From Epiperipatus broadwayi (lineage: Eukaryota > Onychophora > Udeonychophora > Euonychophora > Peripatidae), in contig JAQFVV010006197.1 of assembly GCA_028023455.1 (NCBI GenBank), forward strand, positions 16,735,254-16,799,253: DNA of 64,000 nt, written 5' to 3'. Positions within the stretch are counted from its first letter, which is position 1; each line of letters starts with the position of its first letter. A program made the translations under genes and the position numbers. The notes under the pieces were generated by a model, which searched no databases, was not told the DNA's origin, and saw nothing but the letters and a program-made list of their open reading frames with translations. Positions 49,246 to 59,077 of this stretch are shown here, in pieces.

Positions 49246-50076
49246 AATCATTTTATAAGTAATAATTTACTAAGGCTGTAACCTTAGAAATAAGCGTCTG
49301 AAAAATACGAAGGTAGGGACCTCTATAGGTCTTACAAACACAAGCTTACGCTATGAAGAAAAGAGAGAATCCTTCTTTACTTCAACCTACTTTTATATAT
49401 AAATAGGTGAAGCTGAAGTGTTTTGATCTAAGAGTGTGAAGCCATTCAATACTTCACTAATTAAGTCCACAATTCTTATAATACATTAATACTCGCGAAA
49501 TCTTACGATTTACTACGAGTCAATGAAAAGATCTTATAGTAAGAAATCTGTTACGATAATTTAAAGTTGTAATTATAAATTTTATTAAACGCCCATTATT
49601 ATATTAAGTAATAATTTACTAAGGCTGTAACCTTAGAAATAAGCGTCTGAAAAATACGAAGGTAGGGACCTCTATAGGTCTTAAAAACACAAGCTTACGC
49701 TATGAAGAAAAGAGAGAATCCTTCTTTACTTCAACCTACTTTTATATATAAATAGGTGAAGCTGAAGTGTTTTGATCTAAGAGTGTGAAGCCATTCAATA
49801 CTTCACTAATTAAGTTTCAGACGCTTATTTCTAAGGTTACAGCCTTAGTAAATTATTACTTAATATAATAATGGGCGTTTAATAAAATTTATAATTACAA
49901 CTTTAAATTATCGTAACAGATTTCTTACTATAAGATCTTTTCATTGACTCGTAGTAAATCGTAAGATTTCGCGAGTATTAATGTATTATAAGAATTGTGG
50001 ACTTAATTAGTGAAGTATTGAATGGCTTCACACTCTTAGATCAAAACACTTCAGCTTCACCTATTTATATATAAAA

Positions 50077-50377
50077 TCTGAACTTAGTTCAGTCCCATAC
50101 GGCTATTTGAGTTAGATAGCTGGATTTTTGGACATTTAAATGTCTGAAAGTTTCAGATTTTCTTCTCAATAGTTAGGCATTGATAAAATGCTGGACTAGT
50201 TCTAGTGTTTTTATTCCCTAGCACCTCACTGATGACGCTAGAGGCAGAAACCGCGGTCTGAGGTTGAGGGTATTTTTGAAGCTTCATAAGAGTTTGTTTT
50301 TTAACTTACTCTATATATAACATTTGTAAATAGGAGCTTTATTAAAATTAGGTCATATGACTTGATTTTTTATCAAT
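50077..50377 (+). mobile_element. 301-bp hammerhead retroelement, family C, single copy with 11-bp TSD
   Basis: The inserted block is flanked by TATATATAAAA at 50066-50076 and 50378-50388; the other array units show the uninterrupted site (e.g. 49731-49750). It starts with the box CTGAACTTAGTTCAG + CCCATAC (50078-50102), holds a full hammerhead at 50224-50263, and ends TATCAAT after a TTTTTT run. No coding capacity. It shares only the box, the ribozyme and spacing with families A and B, so it is a third, diverged family. Confidence 0.88.
50224..50263 (+). ncRNA. Type I hammerhead ribozyme (copy 8, family C)
   Basis: CCUCA (50224-50228), CUGAUGA (50229-50235), stem II 50236-50246 (GC/GC pairs inside a C/A mismatch, loop UAGAG), GAAA (50247-50250), stem III CCGCGG (50251-50256, palindromic), UC (50257-50258), UGAGG (50259-50263). 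Stem I is 5 bp perfect and the core is intact. The short, weak stem II may lower activity. Confidence 0.87.
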
Positions 50378-50570
50378 TATATATAAAAGTAGGTTGAAGT
50401 AAAGAAGGATTCTCTCTTTTCTTCATAGCGTAAGCTTGTGTTTTTAAGACCTATAGAGGTCCCTACCTTCGTATTTTTCAGACGCTTATTTCTAAGGTTA
50501 CAGCCTTAGTAAATTATTACTTAATATAATAATGGGCGTTTAATAAAATTTATAATTATAATCATTTTAT

Positions 50571-50872
50571 ATAATCACATAACCTATTTACATATATATA
50601 TACTTCTCCATCTCCCCATTCTTTATATACATATTATTTTTATACAATAAATAAAATTACATTAAATACAATTCAATAATTATATACATATATTATACAC
50701 CATACATTATATATTACTTTACATTAACTCCATTAAATTAATTATATACACTAAACTAAGTTATATATCATTTCTCATATATTTCTATTAACCATATCTT
50801 CAAATATAGCCTTATTTATTTATAGTAATTTAAAAAACAACAATAACAAAAAAAAAAAAAATCTACCATATA
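50571..50872. other. PLE 3' flank, AT-rich
   Basis: Very AT-rich text with many ATATAT and CATTA words, no ORF; probably the 3' untranslated end of the PLE on the minus strand or the LINE/PLE junction. Confidence 0.4.
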
Positions 50873-51520
50873 TTAAATTTTCCAGTTATTCTTCAATGCC
50901 CATTTACTACTCAACTTTGCAGGTCCTTTCTTAACACATTTACTCATATTCTCTTGAATATATACTGTCTCATAATATTTCCTTCTATTATAATCTTTAA
51001 CATATTTTATAACTTCCATATCTTCAATACATCTCATTCTATGACCAGTATCCAAATAATGAATTATGGTCCTGAATTCATATCCTTCCTATCAATAGCC
51101 CTATTATGCTCCTTTCCTCTTTCTATTGCTGTTTTCTCCATTAGACCTATATATATTTTACTGCAACTCCTACAAATTATTTTGTATACCAATCCTATTT
51201 TACCTTTTTTATTATTCTCTCTCTTCACATTTGATATCCATTTTTTCAATGATTTACTATTCTTCCAATCAATTCTTATATTCTCATTCAACTTCCCTTT
51301 TCCTAAAATCTTATATACATCTTTATAATAAGGTATTGATATCCATTTATTATTGAACCATCCATCTTTGTTTTTATTTTCCTTTTTTCTTTCCCCATAT
51401 TTTACTTTATCCTTACTCTTACTGTTCAAAACTTTTCTAATATTTTTTTTATTATATCCCATCTTCACATAATCCTTTTCTGTATTTATTTTTTGTTCAA
51501 TAGATTCCTTTTTAGTTATT
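50873..51520 (-). pseudogene. Penelope-like element family B: GIY-YIG endonuclease
   Basis: 51064-51468 reads RENNKKGKIGLVYKIICRSC then SKIYIGLMEKTAIERGKEHN: the GIY (LVY) and YIG strands with a CRSC pair between, then the Arg/His helix. One frame on (50873-51055), MDTGHRMRCIEDMEVIKYV and YYETVYIQENMS give the C-terminal part, including the conserved Glu region (ETVYI). Only one frameshift near 51060 separates them. It lies downstream of the RT on the same strand, as in canonical PLEs. Confidence 0.87.
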
Positions 51521-51598
51521 GGAAGTCTATCTTTTTTATTTTAAACCCCTTTAAAACTGATATATTTTGTGACCAAGATTGGTATGAACTAGGATCAA

Positions 51599-52182
51599 TT
51601 ATTCCTCTAATTTCAACATCTGTAATATATACTGTTTCACCTCTATTTCATTTTTCTTATTTTTATTCAAATAAATATCCAAATATTTTAAACCTTTGTC
51701 TTCCTTTTTCATTGTAAACTTAATTTTATCTATATTATTATTCAATTCATTAAATATTTTTAATATACTCCTTCTATTTCCAACAACAATTATATCATCC
51801 ACATATCTATAATATTTAATTATTTCTTTATTTTTTATATATTTTTCTATTTTTTCTTCCAAATTATTTATAAACATCGATGATAATAACCCACTGATCG
51901 AACAACCCATAACTCATCCTTTTTTATATTCCAAAACCTATCCTTATATTTAAAATACAAACTATCACTTATTGTCATCAATGCTTCCTTAATAGTATAT
52001 ATCCATGCTTTAGATATTCTTCCACTTTTTTCTAAAATACTTATAACTAACTTTACACTTTCATCTCTTGGAACACTTTGATACATTATTTCTACATCTA
52101 ATAAAGCAATCAAACTATTCCTATTTAATTTAATATTATTTAATTCCAAAACAATTTCTTTTGAATTTTTAATATTATACAT
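51599..52182 (-). pseudogene. Penelope-like element family B: reverse transcriptase palm
   Basis: 51868-52182 carries motif A: SLIALLDVEIMYQSVPRDES (Asp in LLDVE) and the DSLYFKYKDRFWNIKK segment. One frame on, 51599-51910 carries motif B MGCSISGLLSSMFINNLEE and motif C IIKYYRYVDDIIVVGNRR (YVDD at residues 36-39), then KGLKYLDIYLNKN, the PLE LxfLDi step. A frameshift near 51900 separates the two halves. The catalytic Asp residues are all present. PLE RTs are related to telomerase RT (family knowledge). Confidence 0.9.
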
Positions 52183-52189
52183 ACCATAT

Positions 52190-52960
52190 CCAATTACATC
52201 TACTATTTTTTTATATTATTGTACATAAATTTTTAAGAATATGATTGTCAAAATTTGCAATTACTCTTGCAGACATATCTTCTTTATGTTTTTATTTTGT
52301 CAAATATATATGGATGCATAAAAGCCATTGGATATAACCATTTATACTCTTTACAATTAATCAATTTCTTCTTCTTCATATAATTCAATATACTTTTATA
52401 TTTTGTTTTTATTTTATTTCCAGGATTTTTATACATTTATTCATATCCTTGTCTTATTATGTCTTCATTTATTTTCTTATTATGTTCATATTCATTTAAA
52501 ATTACAAACCTATTACCTTTGTCTTTACATGTTATTATCAACCTCTCATTATTCTTTTTTTTGTATAATTTTTTTTATAATACACTTTTCTTTCCATTCT
52601 TTTTTATTATAACCTGTTCTAATATTTATCACTTTATTAAGTTTTGATTGTAGTTCAATTTTTAATTCATCTTTTATGTTTGCTGCTTCCACACTTACAA
52701 CAGTTTCTTTATGGATATCTTCACTTACAAATGGTATATACTTTGTTTCCCTTATTTAATATCTCCAACTGATCATTATCAAATTCAATATTTGATAAAT
52801 TGACAACTTTAACATTTTTTTAAATACAATTATCACTTCCTATATTATTTTCATGTAAACCATCTTCCAAATTCTCATTCTTCCTTTTTAAACAATCCCA
52901 TTTCTTATTGTACTTTATGTTTAATACATTCATTAATTTACCCCATTTATACAGTTTTCA
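52190..52960 (-). pseudogene. Penelope-like element family B: N-terminal region, heavily broken
   Basis: In shifting minus-strand frames: LEDGLHENN..., then KVVNLSNIEFDNDQLEILNK and GNKVYTICK (about 52730-52820), the conserved PLE N-terminal segment (vvNLS...l...q...L.kG.kF). Stops are frequent. The plus-strand frames at 52403-52647 are shadows. Confidence 0.65.
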
Positions 52961-54068
52961 ATATCTTTATTATAATTTTTTTGTATATTTATTGTCTAAT
53001 ATGTAAGAATACTTTTTAATTTACTACTTTAAAATTTATTATATCATTAAATTTTTTATTAACTTAGTAATTTATGTATAGTTTTTACTTTGTTATAGTA
53101 TGTTTTTATCCCTTTTTTTTTTTTCAATAGATATTTTTTTCATCATCATTTATTTTGTTTTCTATTAACTTTTTATTATCTTTTATAGTCTTTATCAGGT
53201 AATTATTATTTTATTTCATTCATTATTAAATTCATTTATTTTTATACCCTTCTGAATTTGAACAATAATGTGTAGTTCTATATATTCTAGAAATATTTTT
53301 TTATTTATATTACAATACAATATCAAATAATTATATATACTATTATCTGTATGATAATTCAATATCCTTTTTACTTTTCTTATGCAAAAAATAAGGAAAG
53401 CTTAAAGTGTAATTCCTATATGAAGCGAGACGTAAAATGAAATTCTATACACTTAATATAGTAAGTTGTGTATGCTATGATATCATTATTAAAGATATCA
53501 AAAGCATGCTCACTTTACAATATTAAGCATATAGAAAATCCATTTTAAGTATTTCTTATTTCTCACTTCCAAAGCATTTAGATTAAATTATCTATATTAT
53601 ATTTTTATATATTGATGTTTCTACATTGTATGATCATTAGTATATCTAAATGCACCAATTTATTTATCTTTTCTTTTCTATTATGAATGTTATATTCCCA
53701 AAAAGTGTTTTTTTTTTCTTTCACTTATATAATTCTGCATTCTTAGAAATTCCAAGTTGAAAAAAATATATAAATTTTTATTTCTGATACATATAAAAGA
53801 CAGCCTTTTTTGAAATTTTATTTTTATAAATAGAAACTTATAGCTATTAATAGGAGTTAAAGTAATAAATGTTCTGCAATTAGCAATGTCTCAATATACT
53901 CATTATATTTAACATATTTATGTATATAGATATTTACTGATAATATAGCCAATGATTTTTTTTAAATTTATAAATAAATACATTAAATATACATTCATAT
54001 ATGGAATGACTTTTTAAATTCATAGATATTCATCATGTATTTGTATTTTGAATTACTGATTTACACTC
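52961..54068. other. AT-rich DNA without recognised features
   Basis: Nothing beyond T-rich and A-rich runs; possibly the 5' UTR of the PLE at its left end. Confidence 0.4.
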
Positions 54069-54070
54069 TA

Positions 54071-55268
54071 TACACCTGGGTCTCTTTTTACGCGGACTTA
54101 TTTAACACGATTTTGAAGTTACGCGATTCGTGTTTTACCGGAAGTCACCTCCGATAATGCGTTATTACTTTAAATAATAAATTTCACGCACTTACTTTAT
54201 ATTGAAAGTAATAGCACATTATTGGAATTCTACTTTCATCTTAGTAATTTCAATATTTTCAGTGCTTTATAATAGTAAGATTTTATGCAATAATGAAATT
54301 AAAATCATAATTTCCACATTTTATGTATACACACATTAAAATTTACAAGATTATAATGTAAATTTGTTCAAACATTGTGCGTGTTAATTTTGCATTTTAA
54401 ATCACATTCTGTTTTTGCTTTTTAAAAAAGAATGTAATCAATTAATCATTTAGTGTCCACAAGTTTATTTTTAAAAGGTCAGTAATAGCAGTGGGTACAA
54501 TTAAAATCTGATTTTTAATTGTAATTAATAATTTAAAAATTACTTACGGGCGACTTGAAATTAATGCGATGTAAAACGAAATTTGATTTTTAAATGGAAT
54601 TGAAAATTAAAGGCAAAAATAAAAATTTAATTTTTAGTTGTTAGTTTTAATTAAATTTTTACCAGCAGTGGTGAATAAATGTCTTTTTATTATCATAAGT
54701 CTAAGTTCATAAACAATTAATAAAATCATCATCGTCATCAACAGAAAACTATTAACACAACATGAGAGTGAACTTGGCGCTAGTTGTATTTCCTCTTGTG
54801 AGAATAATTGCAGAGATATTCTTGACTTCGTTTAAGGAGAAGCCAAATACATCACATCACATCACATGAGAATCTGATTTTTTACTAGTTTGCAAACGAA
54901 CATGTTTTGGGGCAAATAGCAATAATAATTAAAACGTGTATTAAAAAAATATAAATTACTGTACTGTAAATTAGGCATAAAAATATATTATTTTGAATAA
55001 AATTAAATATTATAGTTAAAAAAAGTTTGTCTTGTATCAATTTTTTTCAAATTTGAAATTTTTTATTAGTCATATTTTATTTCCTTATATTTTTTTGCGC
55101 GAATTTTAAAATAATTTTACATTGGTGCTTTGCTTTTACACAAATTTTGAAAAATCACAGACCACATCCCCCCCTTTTTTAATGTAAGTTACATCTATTT
55201 TTGCGCGATTTCGTTTGCGCGTGTTTTCTGAGGAACCTATCTATCGCGTAAAATGAGACTCAGGTGTA
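54071..55268. mobile_element. pogo/Tigger-like MITE, 1.2 kb
   Basis: The ends are TACACCTGGGTCTC.TTTTACGCG (54071 on) and the inverted CGCGTAAAATGAGACTCAGG with TGTA (to 55268), each next to TA (54069-54070, 55269-55270). The inner end text (TTTTGCGCGATTTCGTTTGC, then GAGGAAC) resembles the TIR style of Tigger/pogo elements. No transposase. It contains a LINE 3' fragment (54780-54870). Confidence 0.8.
54780..54870 (+). repeat. LINE 3'-end fragment with CATCA microsatellite
   Basis: Matches, inverted, 48250-48320: TTCTTGACTTCGTTTAAG then AGAAGC and TACATCACAT. It would encode IIAEIFLTSFKEKPNTSHHI before a stop, likely the last residues of a LINE ORF2. Followed by CATCACATCACATCACAT. Confidence 0.6.
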
Positions 55269-55765
55269 TAACTATACTTACGATCATTTTGGTTCATTAT
55301 AACATCTCACACTATTTTTTTTTAGTTCGCAATGAACTAAAAAAAAGAATCCCTTTTCTTCAGTTCCTGATTATAAATAGATTTTTTCATATAACATATA
55401 GATTATTACAAATATTATTGCTTTGCATGTTTTTTTCCTCCTTCCTATTTCTGTCTCTTTTTGGTACATCTTTTAATTTACCACTAATGAATAAATATAA
55501 TGTGTCATTTTTAACACTTTTATTTAAATTGTTTGATTGTTTATCTATTTATTTAGAAAAAAAATGAAATTGAGATTAAATACATTTCTATCAAATAGAA
55601 TTTCTTCAAATTTTGTGAAGATGTTATAAATTGATGTCAATACAATATGACGATGAATTATTTCAGATTAGTTCCCTGGTTTCTTTATGATAAATGAGTT
55701 GGTGGACCCAATGTCCAGTACTTTAATATCAATATAGTAAATTTCAGTGATGCATGTGAGAGAGC
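55269..55765. other. AT-rich DNA without recognised gene
   Basis: The frame at 55253-55567 is Phe/Leu/Ile rich, starts in the transposon end and shows no known domain; judged chance. Confidence 0.4.
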
Positions 55766-55769
55766 AATA

Positions 55770-56215
55770 TATATATATAATCAAAACTACCCCAAATCCA
55801 AAATTAAACCAGACCAGCATAAAAATAATATTAAAACACAACCTAAGGTTTCACTGCTACAAGCAGATTTCTCAAGTGTAAAGAACTACAAAAACTACAC
55901 AATATATATAATATTAAAAACTACCCACAAATCCATTCACTTCCCATCCATCCTTAATATTAAAAGAACTCTTAAATAAGTTAATTGCTTCAGAATAATA
56001 AATTTTCAATAATAAAGACTTTTTAATTCTTCTTTTGATTTCATTTCTCTCAAAGAAGACAACCTTAGCTTCATCAAAATCAATAGTGTGACCTGTATCT
56101 TTTTCATGGACATACAAAGCAGAACTAAGATATCTATTTTTAACTTTACTTTTATGAACCTTTATTCTTTCATTTAAATTCAAACTATTTTGACCTATGT
56201 AAACCTTCTTACAAA
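55770..56215 (-). pseudogene. Penelope-like element family A: 3' fragment, GIY-YIG C-terminal part
   Basis: The frame at 55914-56183 reads LNERIKVHKSKVKNRYLSSA, HEKDTGHTIDFDEAKVVFFE and GWEVNGFVGSF, about 85% identical to the element at 12-13.4 kb, but without its frameshift here. The GIY/YIG strands are cut at 56215 by the following array. The 3' UTR (55770-55913) has the hairpin-GAAAC motif at 55842-55876 and ends in a TATATATA run (about 55772). Confidence 0.85.
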
Positions 56216-56245
56216 ATAAACCAGCTTTATGCTTGTAATATATAT

Positions 56246-57089
56246 ATTAAGCAATTAAATCATCCCTCATGATTAAGAAATCCAGTACTGCCCCTCTGTG
56301 AACTAATATATAAATACATTAGAGTTCGTATTTCAAAATAGCCAAGTCAAAATGGTATCCACTTTGACCTGTCTGCTATCAGATTTTATATATTGAAATA
56401 CGAACAAACTCAAAGAACTTGAAAATTAGCAAACAACGATCTTAAATTTTGCTACAAACAAACATGTTTTTATTATTATTATATAAAGACAAACTAAACT
56501 TTAGTAATTTTAATCTTTAAACCACCTAACACCAATGTACAGAAAATAATCCCAGTGCATAACGCTACACTGAAATAAATATACAAATATTAAGCAATTA
56601 AATCATCCCACATGATTAAAAAATCCAGTACTGCCCTCTGTGAACTAATATATAAATACATTAGAGGGCAGTACTGGATATTTTAATCATGTGGTATGAT
56701 TTAATTGCTTAATATTTGTATATTTATTTCAGTATAGCGTTATGCACTGGGATTATTTTCTGTACATTGGTGTTAGGTGGTTTAAAGATTAAAATTACTA
56801 AAGTTTAGTTTATCTTTATATAATAATAATAAAAACATGTTTGTTAATAGCAAAATTTAAGATCGTTGTTTGCTAATTTTCAAGTTCTTTGTTTGAGTTT
56901 GTTCGTATTTCAATATAATAACATCTGATAGCAGACAGGTCAAAGTGGATACCATTTTGACTTGGCTATTTTGAAGTACGAACTCTAATGTATTTATATA
57001 TTAGTTCACTGGATTTCTTAATCATGTGGGATGACTTAATTGCTTAATATTTGTATATTTATTTCAGTATAGCGTTATGCATTGGGATT
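56246..57089. mobile_element. ~343-bp tandem-then-inverted array next to PLE
   Basis: ATTAAGCAATTAAATCATCC starts at 56246 and 56589 (period 343). At about 56662 the orientation flips and a reverse-complement unit runs to 57050, followed by a partial repeat (TTTCAGTATAGCGTTATGCA) to 57089. Units are about 95% identical apart from a few small deletions. No ORF and no hammerhead found. Same layout as the arrays at 24.1 and 49.3 kb. Confidence 0.88.
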
Positions 57090-57414
57090 ATTTATATATA
57101 TTAAAAGCTTAAACTAAAAAGTACTCCATTCAAATTGAAATAAAAATAAATATTGATTTCTTTTGATTGTAAAGATTCCCTTTTTAAAATTTCTTTTTTA
57201 TTATTTTAAAATTTTATTTATTCAAATGCTTTGTTATAATAAATGGTCTTTTATGGAGCAATTTTTCTCTCAAGTATTAAAAAGATTGTAGTTTTAATCT
57301 CTATTTTAAATTTTGAATAAGAGTAATTGCAAAAAATATTTGAATATTAAGAAATTAAAAATAATATATATAATATTATTATAATAAATGCTTTTATTTA
57401 CTGTGGAATTAAAA
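57090..57414. other. AT-rich spacer
   Basis: No feature recognised. Confidence 0.4.
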
Positions 57415-57620
57415 GTCAAAAAACAATTGTTTTTGCAAACACTATTGGGTTTTATATATTTTACTTGAGATAAAAGTAAGGAGTGTCCAGAAATTAATTA
57501 ATTCAATCTCTACTTTTTACAGAAAGGAATTGAATTAATTTCTGGACACTCCAAGCTGTTATTTCAACTTAAATATAAAAACCCCAATTGTGATTGAAGA
57601 AACAATTATTTTTTGGCTTT
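57415..57620. mobile_element. Foldback MITE
   Basis: The inner core GGAGTGTCCAGAAATTAAT (57480 on) and its inverse (to 57552) are exact. The arms extend outward with about 75% match (AAAACAATTGTTTTT versus AATAATTGTTTCTTC inverted), about 90 bp each, loop about 20 nt. No coding capacity; transposon family not recognised. Confidence 0.7.
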
Positions 57621-58466
57621 TTCTTTTATTATATATATTAAGTTGAGTTATTAAACTTAAAATAATAAGGTAAAAAGAAAACACTCTCTTTTTTAATAAC
57701 TACATTACTCCATATTTCAGACTTTATGCTATACTTTAATGCATGGTTTCAATGACCCTTTAATTAAATTGTGTAGAGATGAGTCAGTGAGCTTATAATA
57801 TAGATTTTTTTTTGCTAAACAAGAAACAAGCTGCATTAACATTCTATAAATCATTTTGTCAAAACTTTCTCCGACCTACTCATAAGAGTATTAAGGACAA
57901 ATAAAAGCATATTAAAAAAGAAACAATGCTACTTACAAAGTGAATTAAATTGTCTTTGATATAGTCAACTAATACTGGCTTTTATCTTCATTATAAAATC
58001 AATATATCACCTGTTCTTGACTTTAACTTTAAGGAATTGCCTTATCAATAGAATAATACTAAAATAATGTACATTTTTTTCAATGTATTTGTTTCAACTT
58101 TAAGAAGGTGATACTTTAGAAATAAAGTATACTCAGTGAATATATTGATTTAAGAAATTCTTGCCACTTTTTTGATTTGCTTTTCATTTATTATAAATAT
58201 TTTCAATGTTGCTCTTAAAAATACATATTCAGTTTAATAGTTATGCAATTTTCAATTAAAATAAGGTTTGAAATGAGCACAATCTTTTGTTAAGAAAAGA
58301 TTTGCAATGAGATTACAATTGTTTCTATTCCAATAGTCATTGATTAATATTACAACTAAGTTTGAATGTGACTGAAAAATGTGATATTTTCACCGTTTAT
58401 ATAAATAAAACTTTTATTATTCTGAAGTAGTTACTATGTGTTTGTATCTTTAGCAGACCTGACAAG
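57621..58466. other. AT-rich DNA without recognised features
   Basis: No gene, no clear repeat. It ends in the target site ATTAG of the next element. Confidence 0.4.
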
Positions 58467-58471
58467 ATTAG

Positions 58472-59077
58472 TGCTGTGTCTTATGACCAGCAAGTCAATA
58501 AATGGGCAAAGGCAGAATTGAGATGGTAAGATTATAGTTTAATATGAATAATTTTAACTATATACATGGCCTATTATAAGGCATAATAAAAGGTCGTGGT
58601 GACCTGCATATAAATACCCTAGTCCTGCTTTTGGACTTACAGAGGCAGGAGTCTCTGACTCATAATTAAAACTCAGAACATACTCAGAACAATTAGATCA
58701 GGTTATGGGGATTTATATACCCCTCAAGACTTCTGGAGTCTTTTACATTCCTAACCATATATGGTGTTTTTACATACGTTTTCACATACACACAGTATTT
58801 TCACATTTCTTACCACATATGGTATTTTACATAGTTTTCTGACCCTATAAGGTCAGCTGGGCTTTCTATTATTATATAACTTTCTATGATTTAACAATAT
58901 TGCAATTTTACACAATCATTATACTTAATTACTATACAGTTATTTTACATATTTATTATACATTACAGTTATAATTTTTATTCTTATTGTTTTACATATT
59001 CGTTATATTTATACAATTATTATTATTTACATATTCATTATACATTATATATTTTTACCTTGACCTTGAATACTGCA
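58472..59077 (-). repeat. 3' LTR of element 3
   Basis: 606 bp, aligned with 60617-61196. It differs by a 34-bp segment after AAAGGCAGAATT present only here and by several (TTAT)n-type indels near 58980-59050. The AATAAAAGG(T) and TATAAATAC words (about 58586-58616) are possible promoter or polyadenylation signals, depending on strand. Confidence 0.9.

Larger units (their letters stand above)
49257..50559. mobile_element. 349-bp tandem-then-inverted array with 11-bp target duplication
   Basis: Unit 1 begins AAGTAATAATTTACTAAGG at 49257 and unit 2 at 49606 (period 349). At about 49816 the orientation flips, and inverted copies (partial, full, partial) run to 50559. AATCATTTTAT occurs at 49246-49256 and 50560-50570 directly outside: an 11-bp target duplication, so the whole palindromic array arrived as one insertion. 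Units are over 98% identical. No ORF and no hammerhead was found in the 349-bp unit. A family C ribozyme element is nested in the inverted part (50077-50377). Layout matches the arrays at 24.1 and 56.2 kb. Confidence 0.9.

Noticed and set aside
49257-49605. Possible hammerhead in the 349-bp unit (GTCTGAAAAATACGAAGG, CGCGAAATC)
   Set aside because: No CUGAUGA-stem-GAAA arrangement on either strand after reading the whole unit.
51126-51717. Plus-strand frames of 74-124 residues
   Set aside because: Antisense shadows of the PLE on the minus strand.
55253-55567. 104-residue plus-strand frame, Phe/Leu rich
   Set aside because: Begins in the MITE terminus; composition is what T-rich DNA gives; no motif.
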